Shown: positions 17,117 through 25,671 of the stretch, piece after piece
Layout of the letters: every line of letters begins with the position of its first letter
Position numbering within the stretch: position 1 is the stretch's first letter
DNA from: Paenibacillus xylaniclasticus
Lineage (GTDB): Bacteria > Bacillota > Bacilli > Paenibacillales > Paenibacillaceae
Assembly: GCF_004001065.1 (NCBI RefSeq)
Contig: NZ_BIML01000008.1
Span: 124,001 to 188,000, forward strand
Direction: 5' to 3'
Length of the DNA: 64,000 nt
Notes under the pieces: generated by a model
Databases searched by the model: none
What the model was told of the DNA's origin: nothing
What the model saw: only the letters and a program-made list of their open reading frames with translations
Position numbers and translations under genes: made by a program

Positions 17117-17410
17117 ATGTTCATGACTTATTTGACGCCGCTTGCACTTCTTATTTTTGGGCTGTCGGCCTTATATTTTGCGTTTATATTTCCGAGAGGG
17201 AAGGATGAGAGGACGAGTATCATTTTGAAGAGTGCTTATCAGATGGCCTATTATATGATGCTAATTGCACTGGCAGTACTGTTCATCGTTGCGAAGTATT
17301 CGGGATTAGAATCTCTTAACGAGCATTTCAAGGAAGCGGTCATGGTAGTGCTGTTGGTTGCTCATCTCACGTTCGTGGTGTCCGCTATATATTATAACCA
17401 GAAAATGTAG
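17117..17410 (+). CDS. Small three-helix membrane protein, possible immunity protein
   Basis: A 97-aa protein with three predicted membrane helices: LTPLALLIFGLSALYFAFIF (residues 5-24), MAYYMMLIALAVLFIVA and AVMVVLLVAHLTFVVSAIYY. A charged loop PRGKDERTS follows the first helix. It resembles DUF2178-type proteins encoded with XRE regulators. Size and topology also fit the LtnI class of lantibiotic immunity proteins, though sequence identity to LtnI is not claimed. It is co-transcribed with the XRE gene (stop and ATG 1 bp apart, GGAGGAG inside the upstream gene). Function by context only. Confidence 0.65.
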   Translation: MFMTYLTPLALLIFGLSALYFAFIFPRGKDERTSIILKSAYQMAYYMMLIALAVLFIVAKYSGLESLNEHFKEAVMVVLLVAHLTFVVSAIYYNQKM

Positions 17411-17471
17411 GTAATAAGGGAAGAGCCATACTCCAGCATTGCAGGTGAAGGGACTTACGAAGAGGCGGTCA

Positions 17472-17497
17472 GGACGTTCCGCTTAGACAGAACGTCC
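17472..17497. terminator. Hairpin between convergent genes
   Basis: GGACGTT and AACGTCC pair around a 12-nt loop. There is no strong T-run on either side, so termination is uncertain. Confidence 0.4.
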
Positions 17498-17507
17498 AGG
17501 AGCAAGC

Positions 17508-18383
17508 TTACATTCGAATGACAGCAAGACCGGCCAGTGTTAGCACAAAAGCAGCCCATTGCAGCTTCGTTAACCTTTCTTGATACAAGACGATCGAGCC
17601 GAGCGCCACGACTAAGCTGTTCGTTGCGAAGATTGGAGCGGCGATGCTGGCTTTGCCCGATTCGAGTGCGATAGCATACAGCTGCAGGCCAGCATAAGAG
17701 AACACGCCGGCCAGCAGTCCCCAGCGGAAGCCTCGCCGGCTGGCAGCGACAGGGTCCGGCGAGGAGGCTGGCACGATGCGGCTCCGGTCGAGGGCGTCAA
17801 GCCGCTGAAACCAGAGCAGCGACAGTGCATAACCGACCAGCAGTACGGGGGCGCTTGCAAGCTCTAGCTGCTCGGTTACTTTCAGGCCGCCGTTGCGAAA
17901 GGCGAATAAGAAGATCGCGGCTAAGACGAGGACAAACCATCTGCGCTGCGTGACGGTTAGAGGCTCTTTGCCACGGATGGAGACGAAGACGACGGATAGC
18001 AGCAGAAGGGCGATGCCGATCCATTCAGCAGCCGAGACGGGCTCGTCGTAGACAACGACGCTCATGCCGACGACGAGTGCAATGTTCATGTTCGTCAGCG
18101 GCGATGTGAGACTCGCTGGGCCGTACTCCAGCGCTTTCATGAATAAAGCGTTGCCCCATGCGGAGCCTGCGCCAATGAAGAAACCAGCTGCGAGCAGTCG
18201 CCAATCAGCAAGACTAGCGAGCGTGCCTTCAGCAGCGCTGTGTATGCCGAAGCCGAGCGTGCCTGACACGTACAGGCCGAACAACAACCCGTTCGAGGAG
18301 CCTCCTTTCATTTGACTAACCTTCATCCACCAACCGGCAAGCCCGAACAAGACGGCGCTTCCGATTGCAGTTATAAGCCACAT
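17508..18383 (-). CDS. EamA/DMT family transporter
   Basis: A 291-aa inner-membrane protein with about ten hydrophobic helices in two EamA repeats, as in the drug/metabolite transporter superfamily. Recognisable are GAGSAWGNALFMKALEYGPAS and PLTNMNIALVVGMSVV in the first repeat, and GLQLYAIALESGKASIAAPIF and NSLVVALGSIVLYQERLTKLQW in the second. The substrate cannot be read from sequence; relatives export amino acids, sugars or drugs. It is transcribed alone from an upstream region that contains a palindrome and a TATAAT box. Confidence 0.88.
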   Translation of the reverse strand: MWLITAIGSAVLFGLAGWWMKVSQMKGGSSNGLLFGLYVSGTLGFGIHSAAEGTLASLADWRLLAAGFFIGAGSAWGNALFMKALEYGPASLTSPLTNMNIALVVGMSVVVYDEPVSAAEWIGIALLLLSVVFVSIRGKEPLTVTQRRWFVLVLAAIFLFAFRNGGLKVTEQLELASAPVLLVGYALSLLWFQRLDALDRSRIVPASSPDPVAASRRGFRWGLLAGVFSYAGLQLYAIALESGKASIAAPIFATNSLVVALGSIVLYQERLTKLQWAAFVLTLAGLAVIRM

Positions 18384-18427
18384 CGTATCATCATGCCTTT
18401 CATCATCCGATACATTTTGTAATACAG

Positions 18428-18473
18428 TTGTAATGTTCCTGTTATCGTCTCATTACAATGGGGGGCTATTATA
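18428..18473 (-). promoter_or_regulatory. Candidate promoter and operator of the EamA gene
   Basis: On the minus strand TATAAT lies at 18468-18473 (weak -35 ATTAAA, 18491-18496). Downstream of it, in the transcribed leader, TTGTAATG (18428-18435) and CATTACAA (18451-18458) form a perfect inverted repeat 15 bp apart. This would suit repression by a dimeric regulator that is not identified here. Confidence 0.35.
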
Positions 18474-18535
18474 ATAAGCAAGACCCCCTTTTTAATATAA
18501 TTTTTAGAGCCTTCCCGCAGGAAGGCTCCTTTTTT
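18460..18535 (+). terminator. Two successive plus-strand terminator-like hairpins
   Basis: GGGGG (18461-18465) pairs with CCCCC (18484-18488) followed by TTTTT. Then GAGCCTTCC (18507-18515) pairs with GGAAGGCTC (18520-18528) followed by CTTTTTT. Both T-runs are on the plus strand, although both flanking genes are on the minus strand. Confidence 0.55.
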
Positions 18536-18547
18536 GTTCGGATTAAG

Positions 18548-19357
18548 TTAGAGAGCAACCTCAATCCGCTTCTTCTCTTTGAAATATACCCACTGCTTAA
18601 AGCCGATTTCTAATAAACGTTTCCGGACAAGCTCCCAATCGTCGCCTACGCGGGATGGGACATGCGCATCAGAGCCGAACGTCACTTGAACGCCCCAATG
18701 AAGCGCTCTCTCCAAGATGTCATCCGACGGGTACCAGCCGCCGACATCCTTCGTTTTGCCTGATGTGTTGATTTCGATTGCGACGCTGCATTCCCCGATG
18801 ATGCGCAGTGTATTGTCCACCGCATCCATAGCCGGAATGTCGGAGAAGGAAGGATAGTAGCCCTTCATCGCATCGATATGGCCGAGAATGTGGAACAAGC
18901 CGCTCCGCGCTGATTCGGCGATCAAATCGTAATAATGCGACTTCTCCTCAATTTGCTGCTGCTCGTTCAGTCCATCCCAACGGTTCCGATTAAAAATGCT
19001 GACGCCGCGCGTCTGATGGACTGAGCCGATCAGATAATCGAACGGATATGGCTCGAATGCTTTCCGGTACGTATCGATATGCTCTGGGAAGTAGTCCGAT
19101 TCCATGCCGAGCAGTACGTCGATGCGGTCAGCGTACTTGGCTTTCAGCTGCAGCACCTCATCGACATAATGTTTAAGCTCGCTTCTTGCCATCGTAATTT
19201 GCGGGAACGGATGCTCGTCCGCATGCGCGAAATAAGGGGAATGGTCGGAAATTCCGATTGCCTTCAGACCAGCCTCGATGCCAGCTTTAATATAATCTTC
19301 AATGGTTCCGTCGGCATGGCCGCAGCGGAAATGATGGGTGTGCATGTCGAATTTCAT
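18548..19357 (-). CDS. PHP-family histidinol-phosphatase (HisJ-like)
   Basis: A 269-aa PHP-domain phosphoesterase of the HisJ type, expected to hydrolyse histidinol phosphate in histidine synthesis. Metal-binding motifs are HTHHFRCGHA near the N-terminus (residues 6-15), GISDHSPY, then GMESDYF, LGHIDAMKGY and the C-terminal SDAHVPSRVG. Length and order fit B. subtilis HisJ. No other his gene is nearby, and it follows a LysR gene by 12 bp on the same strand. A related PHP phosphatase with another substrate remains possible. Confidence 0.82.
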   Translation of the reverse strand: MKFDMHTHHFRCGHADGTIEDYIKAGIEAGLKAIGISDHSPYFAHADEHPFPQITMARSELKHYVDEVLQLKAKYADRIDVLLGMESDYFPEHIDTYRKAFEPYPFDYLIGSVHQTRGVSIFNRNRWDGLNEQQQIEEKSHYYDLIAESARSGLFHILGHIDAMKGYYPSFSDIPAMDAVDNTLRIIGECSVAIEINTSGKTKDVGGWYPSDDILERALHWGVQVTFGSDAHVPSRVGDDWELVRKRLLEIGFKQWVYFKEKKRIEVAL

Positions 19358-19369
19358 CTAGTGGGCCTC

Positions 19370-20272
19370 CTATTCGCTGCTTATAAATTGAGTTTCAGGC
19401 ATTCCCTTAAGGTCACTAAGGAACTGCTTGATCGCGGAGTTCAAATATCGGCCGCTTCGGTAGACGACACCAACCGGATGCGTCAACTCCAGCTCGTTAA
19501 CTTTAATCATCCGCAATGTACCTTGCTTCAGCTCGTTCGTAATGGACAGCTTCGATACGACGGCTGCACCGAGATTGAGCTCCACCATTCGCTTCACTTC
19601 CTCGCTGCTCGACAGCTCCATTACGATGTTCGGCGAAATGCCGTATTTTTGAAAAATTTGATCGACAAACCTTCTGCCGAATGTGTCAGGAGACAACATA
19701 ATCATCGGAATGTCCTTCAACGCTTCGACGGTCGTATGCTTAAGATTGCTCATCGGGTGGGCAGGTGCTACAACAAGCTCATACGTATCGTAGTATAAAG
19801 TAGACGCTTCCATATTCGGGTTGCGATCATTGAGATAAGTAATTCCGATATCCAGCGTGCCTTGTTCGACGGCCGGCATAACTTGTGAGGAGGGCATGGA
19901 GTGAATCGTCGTCTTGATCATCGGGAACTGATTTTGAATATAGGTGAGAACACGCGGCAAAATTTGAATCGCGATCGTGCTGGTCGTACCGATAATAATG
20001 TGGCCTTGTGGAACCTGATTCAAGTCGGACAACTTCTGCTTTAATTCCTCCACGATGTTTAATATGCGCTCCGCATGCTCGAGAAACACCTGTCCGCGGT
20101 CCGTTAACGTAACAGGCTGATTCCGGTCGATCAGCACTGTCTTGAACTCGTCTTCGAGACTTTTAATTTGCGCCGATACAGCAGGCTGCGTTAAGTTCAG
20201 TATCTCGCCCGCTTTACGGAAGCTCATCGTTCTCGATATCGTAAGGAGCGTTTCAAGTTGGTTAATGTTCAT
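19370..20272 (-). CDS. LysR-family transcriptional regulator
   Basis: A 300-aa regulator. The N-terminal winged helix is clear (MNINQLETLLTISRTMSFRKAGEILNLTQPAVSAQIKSLE, residues 1-40), followed by a linker helix and the two-lobed ligand-binding domain beginning GHIIIGTTSTIA (about 94). The sequence is close to the CysL/YwfK-like type, but the effector cannot be read. It is probably co-transcribed with the downstream phosphatase gene (12-bp gap) and is divergent from the UMF1-type transporter gene, which it may control. Confidence 0.9.
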   Translation of the reverse strand: MNINQLETLLTISRTMSFRKAGEILNLTQPAVSAQIKSLEDEFKTVLIDRNQPVTLTDRGQVFLEHAERILNIVEELKQKLSDLNQVPQGHIIIGTTSTIAIQILPRVLTYIQNQFPMIKTTIHSMPSSQVMPAVEQGTLDIGITYLNDRNPNMEASTLYYDTYELVVAPAHPMSNLKHTTVEALKDIPMIMLSPDTFGRRFVDQIFQKYGISPNIVMELSSSEEVKRMVELNLGAAVVSKLSITNELKQGTLRMIKVNELELTHPVGVVYRSGRYLNSAIKQFLSDLKGMPETQFISSE

Positions 20273-20469
20273 GAACAGTCTCCTTGTCTCGCTCGATAAG
20301 CGTTATTTATCACATGGTAGCTTTAGTATAAATGATTTGGGCGTCTGTGGCAAAATACAGACTTGGTTCGAACATAAAAATGCATATTTAGAAGGAATTG
20401 TAGGATTGGTGTCGAATTGTTGTCCGTCAAGCATCCTGTATGTATGCATATGCGAGGAGGTCGGCTGTC

Positions 20470-21750
20470 TTGAACAGCAAGAAGGCAGTAAGAGGGTGGC
20501 TCATGTATGATTGGGCGAACTCGGCTTTCGTTACGACGATGATTGCCGCAGTCATGCCGGTATACTATGAGAAGGTTGCGGGCAAAGGACTCGGCGAGAA
20601 TATGGCGACTGTATACTGGGCGAACACCCAGAGTATAGGTGCGCTAATCGTTGCTCTATTGTCACCGGTGCTAGGAGCAATTGCTGATTATTCGGGTTCA
20701 AAAATAAAGTTTTTAAGCTTCTTCGCGATACTCGGCTCGATCGCAAGCCTGCTCTGCGTGCTTGTCGGTGAAGGAGATTGGCTGCTGGCATCCGTCCTCG
20801 TCATTGTCGGCTTGATCGGATTTGGGGCGGGCAATACGTTCTACGACGCACTGCTCATTGAGATTGCACCTGCCGATCGCAGAGATCAGCTTAGCTCGCA
20901 GGGGTATGCGTGGGGCTATCTTGGCGGGGGCTTGCTGCTCGGGATTAATATTGTAATGATCCAGAAGTGGGAGCTGCTTGGCTTTGCTAGCAGCGAGAGC
21001 GCTACGCGTATCGTATTCATGACGGTCGGAGTGTGGTGGCTTCTGTTCGCGATTCCGATCGTCCGCCATGTGAAGGAGCGGCAGCGCCAGACGACGGGAC
21101 AGACAGCAGCACGGGCGGTCAAGATCGCATTCCAACGACTTGGACAGACCTTCAGACGAATCAAGCAATATCCTGAACTGCTGAAATATATGGTGTCTTA
21201 TTGGTTTTTTAACGACGGCATTAATACGGTTATCGTCATGGCGACTGTATATGGCAGCAGTATTGGCATCGGGATGAACGCCCTAATTACTGCGCTGCTT
21301 ATTACGCAGTTCATCGGCTTTCCGAGCTCACTGCTGTTCGGTCGATTTGCCCGCAAGCTCGGTGCGAAGAAAGGGCTTTATCTTTCGCTTACGTTGTACA
21401 TCATCATTGTGACGCTTGGATTTTTTATGGAGAATGCGCTTCATTTCTATATCCTTGCCACGATGGTCGGACTGGTGCAGGGAGGCAGCCAGGCGCTGGC
21501 GCGTTCGCTGTATGCTGAACTCGTACCGCCGGCTCGATCGGCCGAGTTTTTCGGCTTCTTGACGATATCGAGCAAATTTTCTTCCGTTGTTGGTCCGCTC
21601 GTATTTGCAATTACAGCGGGGAATACGGACTCGAGCAGAATCGGCATTTTGTCGCTGATTGCTTTTTTCGTCATCGGAATTGCGCTGTTATGGACAGTAG
21701 ATTTGGCGAAGGGGAAGCGGGAAGCTGTAGCCGAGCAAAATGTTACGTAA
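20470..21750 (+). CDS. UMF1-type MFS permease
   Basis: A 426-aa major facilitator protein with about 12 membrane helices. The start RGWLMYDWANSAFVTTMIA is the hallmark of the UMF1/Atg22-like family (amino-acid efflux from the vacuole in yeast; unknown substrate in bacteria). ADYSGSKIK is the loop 2-3 motif and FQRLGQTFRRIKQYPELLKY the long central loop. TTG 20470 is chosen because GAGGAGGT is 9 nt upstream and the DWANSAF block then starts near residue 14 as in the family; the longer frame from 20440 has no ribosome site. It is divergent from the lysR gene. Confidence 0.85.
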   Translation: MNSKKAVRGWLMYDWANSAFVTTMIAAVMPVYYEKVAGKGLGENMATVYWANTQSIGALIVALLSPVLGAIADYSGSKIKFLSFFAILGSIASLLCVLVGEGDWLLASVLVIVGLIGFGAGNTFYDALLIEIAPADRRDQLSSQGYAWGYLGGGLLLGINIVMIQKWELLGFASSESATRIVFMTVGVWWLLFAIPIVRHVKERQRQTTGQTAARAVKIAFQRLGQTFRRIKQYPELLKYMVSYWFFNDGINTVIVMATVYGSSIGIGMNALITALLITQFIGFPSSLLFGRFARKLGAKKGLYLSLTLYIIIVTLGFFMENALHFYILATMVGLVQGGSQALARSLYAELVPPARSAEFFGFLTISSKFSSVVGPLVFAITAGNTDSSRIGILSLIAFFVIGIALLWTVDLAKGKREAVAEQNVT

Positions 21751-21755
21751 CAATA

Positions 21756-21800
21756 AAGGCGAGGAGCCTGGCAATTGGATGCCGAATGCTCTCTCGCCTT
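21756..21800. terminator. Bidirectional hairpin between the MFS gene and corA
   Basis: AAGGCGAGGAGC pairs with GCTCTCTCGCCTT (one bulge) between two convergent genes. Confidence 0.65.
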
Positions 21801-21815
21801 CGTTATGCTTGGGAT

Positions 21816-22751
21816 TTACAGCCAATCCTTCTTCCGGAACAAATAAAACATGCCCAGACCTAGTAGAATCATAAAGCCGAGCAAAATATACGACCCATAA
21901 TGCATATGCAAGCCGGGTATAAAATCGAAGTTCATTCCATATACGCCGGTAATAAACGTCAAAGGCATGAAGATCGTCGTTAACGCGGTGAACACGCGCA
22001 TAATTTCGTTCGCTCGGGCAGACAGACTGGACTGATAAGCCTCGCGAAGGTTGCTCATCAGATCGCGGTACGTATCGAAGGTCTCGGAAATTTTGACGGC
22101 ATTCTCGTAGATGTCGCTGAAATACTTCTGGAGCTGATCGTCGATCAGCTTCAAGTCTTTCTTGTTCAGCGTGGCGATGACTTCGCGCTGCGGGCCGAGC
22201 ACCTTCCTTAACCACAAAATTTCACTTCGGAGACCGATGATCTCGTTCAGATGCGTCTTCTTCGTGTGCATCAGAATATCTTCTTCAAGATTGTCAATTC
22301 GAACCTCGATCCGGTCGCCGACGAAGAAGTAATTGTCTACAACGAGGTCGACGAGATGATATAGGAACCGATCGGGCGTATTCACTTCTTCTTCCCATAG
22401 AATCGGCTTCAGCAGGCGAAGCTCATTGATCTTCTGCTTCGTAACCGTAATAATGAAATGCCGTCCGAGAAAAATGTTCAGCGCGCGAAGGAAAATCTCT
22501 TCATCGTCGAATCGAATGCTGTTAATAACGATAAAATAATGGCCATCGTGAATTTCAATTTTCGGGCGCTGCTCCTCTTCGCTGAGGCAGTCTTCTACAG
22601 CAAGATCATGCAGGCCGAACAGTGGCTGCAGCAGAGCGAGGTCATCCAGATCGGCGTCGATCCAGAAGAAGCCGCTCTCCGGTGCAATAAGCGTTTCTTT
22701 AATATCATCAATAGGGGTAAAAATACCGTTGTTGACGCGGCGGATTTTCAT
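21816..22751 (-). CDS. corA: CorA-family magnesium/metal transporter
   Basis: A 311-aa member of the CorA family of pentameric Mg2+ (also Co2+/Ni2+) channels. The large N-terminal cytoplasmic domain and long stalk helix are followed by two C-terminal helices. The signature YGMNFDF lies at the end of the first helix (TFITGVYGMNFDFIPG), and the second helix, YILLGFMILLGLGMFYLF, is followed by the basic tail FRKKDWL. Length and motif are standard. A 37-codon reading frame with its own ribosome site lies upstream on the same strand. Confidence 0.94.
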   Translation of the reverse strand: MKIRRVNNGIFTPIDDIKETLIAPESGFFWIDADLDDLALLQPLFGLHDLAVEDCLSEEEQRPKIEIHDGHYFIVINSIRFDDEEIFLRALNIFLGRHFIITVTKQKINELRLLKPILWEEEVNTPDRFLYHLVDLVVDNYFFVGDRIEVRIDNLEEDILMHTKKTHLNEIIGLRSEILWLRKVLGPQREVIATLNKKDLKLIDDQLQKYFSDIYENAVKISETFDTYRDLMSNLREAYQSSLSARANEIMRVFTALTTIFMPLTFITGVYGMNFDFIPGLHMHYGSYILLGFMILLGLGMFYLFRKKDWL

Positions 22752-22855
22752 TGCCGCTCTCTCCTTTCGTCATGTCCGATGCCGGACGGTCATAACGAAC
22801 AATAGAGACCGCATCTCCGCCTTACCGCTAACGGTCGTCTTGTATCGAACCATAG

Positions 22856-22969
22856 TTATGGGCTCGATGACTGACGCGCTGCATGGCAGGCAGGGATATG
22901 GAGCTGTTCGACCGTCGGATCGCCAAGATGCAGGTCAAATGTCTGTGGACTAGACCCATCGCCTTCCAT
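22856..22969 (-). CDS. Possible 37-aa small protein upstream of corA
   Basis: ATG at 22967-22969 (minus strand) follows AAGGGGGGAAACAGC, a strong ribosome site, and the frame runs 37 codons to TAA at 22856. It begins MEGDGSSPQTFDLHLGD and ends with HIPACHAARQSSSP. No family is recognised and there is no membrane helix. It ends about 105 bp before corA on the same strand, so it could be a leader ORF. Coding status rests only on the ribosome site and the open frame. Confidence 0.35.
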   Translation of the reverse strand: MEGDGSSPQTFDLHLGDPTVEQLHIPACHAARQSSSP

Positions 22970-23260
22970 GCTGTTTCCCCCCTTGTAATAGTTGTTTATT
23001 TCGTGCAAATGGCTAATAATTCTTGTCTAGTATACTCCTGCATTGTATGTCGGACAAGATTTTTTAGTCAGTCGTGCCAGCTGCAGCTTAATGCATGCGC
23101 AGGCTTTGGCAGATGCCATTATATGCGGCTTCACGCTAACCTGTTCAAGTGTACGTCGTACATCCGCTGAAGGCTTGTACGATAGGTGAAATCCAGCTTG
23201 ACGCGCATGGAGGAATACTCTATAGTATAAACATATTACCGAATCGTATTTGTGCGATCG
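22970..23260. other. Intergenic region between corA leader and the SAM riboswitch
   Basis: About 290 bp without a recognised gene. It contains several TGCAT/ATGCA-type short palindromes (around 23036 and 23090) and ends at the promoter of the methionine operon. Confidence 0.4.
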
Positions 23261-23269
23261 GAATAATTT

Positions 23270-23275
23270 TATAAT
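23270..23275 (+). promoter_or_regulatory. -10 box of the methionine operon
   Basis: TATAAT at 23270-23275 lies about 25 bp before the first base of the S-box, the right distance for it to drive the riboswitch transcript. The -35 region is poor (TATTTG at a 17-nt spacing). Confidence 0.45.
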
Positions 23276-23299
23276 GAACGAATAACTGAATAAGATCTT

Positions 23300-23461
23300 T
23301 CTTATCAAGAGCAGGCGGAGGGACTAGCCCGATGAAGCCCGGCAACCGGCGTGAAGCACGGTGCTAATTCTTGCGGATTCGAATGGAATTCGGATCTGGG
23401 AGATGAGAGAGTCGTTATGGATATCATAAGACCCCTCTCATTTGGCGAGCGGGTCTTTTTG
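23300..23461 (+). ncRNA. SAM-I (S-box) riboswitch with terminator
   Basis: The conserved S-box core is seen in order: CTTATCAAGAGCAGGCGGAG (23301-23320), GGACTAGCCCGATGAAGCCC, GGCAACC and GGTGCTAATTC, then GATGAGAGAG. The terminator stem AAGACCC (from 23428) pairs with GGGTCTT (to 23457), followed by TTTTTG. SAM binding should stabilise the terminator and switch off metA-metI-patB, whose first start is 87 bp further on. Confidence 0.95.
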
Positions 23462-23547
23462 TCGTATCATATCCGCGATACCTCAACTGTCGGTCGAACA
23501 GTGAAGACTGCTAGCGAAATGATGAAAGGCAGAAGGAGTGATGAATT

Positions 23548-24465
23548 ATGCCGATTAAAGTACCGGATCATTTACCGGCTAGAGAGGTTCTGGCGAGCGA
23601 GAACATTTTCGTCATGGACGAAAGCACTGCTTACCATCAAGATATACGTCCGCTTCGGATCGCAATTTTGAATTTGATGCCGACTAAGGAGACGACGGAG
23701 ACTCAGCTGCTTAGGCTGATCGGTAATACGCCGCTTCAGATTGAGGTCGTGCTGCTGCATCCGGCTACACATGTGTCGAAGAACACGTCAGCAGAGCATC
23801 TGGAGATGTTCTACAAAACGTTCGACGAAATTCAAGATCAATGGTATGACGGAATGATTATTACCGGTGCGCCGGTTGAGCATATGCCGTTCGAGGAAGT
23901 CAACTATTGGGAAGAGCTGCAGCGCATTATGGAATGGTCGAAACGCCGCGTTACCTCGACGCTTCATATTTGTTGGGCATCGCAGGCGGGACTGTACCAT
24001 CATTACGGCATTCCCAAATACGACATCGATAAGAAGATATTCGGCGTATTTCCTCATACGATTGAGAAGCAAAACGTGCCGCTGCTGCGCGGCTTCGACG
24101 AATATTTCTATGTGCCGCAATCGCGTCATACCGAGGTTCGCCGCGAAGATATCGAGAAGGTGGAGGAGCTCGAAATATTGTCGGAGTCGGAGGAGTCGGG
24201 CATCTACATCGTCGCGAGCAAGGATGGCAAGCAAATTTTCGTATCCGGCCATTCCGAATATGACCCGCTGACACTGAAGCTAGAATATGACCGTGATATT
24301 GCGAAGGGACTTGATATCGAGGTTCCTCGCAACTACTTCCCGAACGATGATCCGACGAAGCCTCCGCGCTCGTCTTGGAGAGCGCATGCGAATTTACTGT
24401 TTTCGAACTGGTTGAACTATTATGTATACCAGCAGACGCCATACGATATGGGTGCGTTAATTTAA
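23548..24465 (+). CDS. metA: Homoserine O-acetyltransferase (MetA type)
   Basis: A 305-aa MetA enzyme of the class I glutamine-amidotransferase fold. It acylates homoserine in the first step to methionine. The nucleophile Cys142 is in [15 protein letters not shown], with His235 and Glu237 in GHSEYD. Position 111 is Glu ([12 protein letters not shown]). In this family Glu111 goes with acetyl-CoA and Gly111 with succinyl-CoA, so O-acetylhomoserine is the expected product despite the common annotation as succinyltransferase. AGAAGGAGTGA precedes the ATG. It is the first gene of the S-box operon. Confidence 0.95.
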   Translation: MPIKVPDHLPAREVLASENIFVMDESTAYHQDIRPLRIAILNLMPTKETTETQLLRLIGNTPLQIEVVLLHPATHVSKNTSAEHLEMFYKTFDEIQDQWYDGMIITGAPVEHMPFEEVNYWEELQRIMEWSKRRVTSTLHICWASQAGLYHHYGIPKYDIDKKIFGVFPHTIEKQNVPLLRGFDEYFYVPQSRHTEVRREDIEKVEELEILSESEESGIYIVASKDGKQIFVSGHSEYDPLTLKLEYDRDIAKGLDIEVPRNYFPNDDPTKPPRSSWRAHANLLFSNWLNYYVYQQTPYDMGALI

Positions 24466-24507
24466 ATCCACTATCTATCCTCGATTATTAAAAGGAGAAT
24501 TTCGTTT

Positions 24508-25668
24508 ATGAAAATCGAAAGTCGTTTGGCGCAGATTGGCTCCATTCAAGAACCGAAAACAGGTGCGGTCAGCTTCCCTGTCTATCAAGCTACGGCGTTC
24601 CGCCATCCGAAGCTTGGTGAAAGCACCGGATTCGACTATGCGCGCACGAAGAGTCCAACGCGCTCGGTATTAGAGGAAGCGGCCGCTCAGCTGGAATCGG
24701 GCGATGCCGCTTTTGCCTGCAGTTCTGGCATGGCAGCGCTGCAGGTTGTGTTCTCGCTGTTCAGTCAGGGCGATCATCTGATTGTCTCGCTTGATCTGTA
24801 CGGAGGCACGTACAGGCTGCTGGAGAAAATCATGTCCCGCTTCGGCGTGACGGCCTCGTACGTGGATACGAATGACATCGACGCGATTGGCGAGCTCTGT
24901 ACGCCGAATACGAAAGCGATTCTGATCGAGACGCCGACCAATCCGCTTATGATGATTACCGATATTGAACGTGTCAGCGCATGGGCGAAGTCCAAAGGCC
25001 TGCTGACGATTGTGGATAACACGCTGCTCACGCCGTTCTTCCAGCGGCCGATCGAGCTTGGCGCTGATATTGTCGTACATAGCGCGACCAAATATCTCGG
25101 CGGCCATAACGATGTGCTCGCCGGCCTGATCGTATCGAAGGGCAAGGAGCTCTCGGAGCAAATTGCGTTCCTGCATAATTCGATCGGCGCTGTGCTTGGG
25201 CCTCAAGATTCTTGGCTGCTGATGCGCGGCATGAAGACGCTCGCGCTGCGAATGGAACGCCATCAATATAATGCGACACGCATTGCTGAATACTTGCTTG
25301 AGCATGAGTCCATCGAGGAAGTGTACTATCCGGCGCTTCCTTCGCATCCGGGGTATGAGACGCAGAAGCGTCAATCGTCCGGCAATACAGGTATCTTCTC
25401 GTTCAAGGTGAAGGATGCACGTTACGTGGAGCCGATCCTGCGTCATATTAAGCTGATCGCCTTCGCGGAGAGCCTCGGCGGCGTCGAGTCGCTGATGACG
25501 TATCCGGCCGTTCAGACGCATGCTGACATTCCGCTCGAAATTCGCGAGAAGATCGGGGTCGACGATAAGCTGCTTCGGTTCTCCGTCGGCATCGAGCATG
25601 TCGACGATTTGATAGCCGATTTGGATCAGGCGCTTGCTGCGGCGAAGCTTGAGATTGAGGGGGCGTAA
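24508..25668 (+). CDS. metI: O-acetylhomoserine sulfhydrylase / cystathionine gamma-synthase
   Basis: A 386-aa PLP enzyme of the Cys/Met metabolism family. It joins the activated homoserine made by MetA with cysteine (to cystathionine) or sulfide. Seen are YARTKSPTRSVLEEAAAQLE and SGMAALQVVFSLF for cofactor binding, TPTNPLM, the Lys195 Schiff base in HSATKYLGGHNDVLAG, and the C-terminal SLGGVESLMTYPA block. It lies between metA (42 bp) and patB (3 bp). B. subtilis MetI has both activities, so the choice between them is open. Confidence 0.9.
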   Translation: MKIESRLAQIGSIQEPKTGAVSFPVYQATAFRHPKLGESTGFDYARTKSPTRSVLEEAAAQLESGDAAFACSSGMAALQVVFSLFSQGDHLIVSLDLYGGTYRLLEKIMSRFGVTASYVDTNDIDAIGELCTPNTKAILIETPTNPLMMITDIERVSAWAKSKGLLTIVDNTLLTPFFQRPIELGADIVVHSATKYLGGHNDVLAGLIVSKGKELSEQIAFLHNSIGAVLGPQDSWLLMRGMKTLALRMERHQYNATRIAEYLLEHESIEEVYYPALPSHPGYETQKRQSSGNTGIFSFKVKDARYVEPILRHIKLIAFAESLGGVESLMTYPAVQTHADIPLEIREKIGVDDKLLRFSVGIEHVDDLIADLDQALAAAKLEIEGA

Positions 25669-25671
25669 TCG

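Noticed and set aside
22752-22970. M-box (ykoK) magnesium riboswitch in the corA leader
   Set aside because: Looked for on the minus strand. The conserved M-box core segments are not present.
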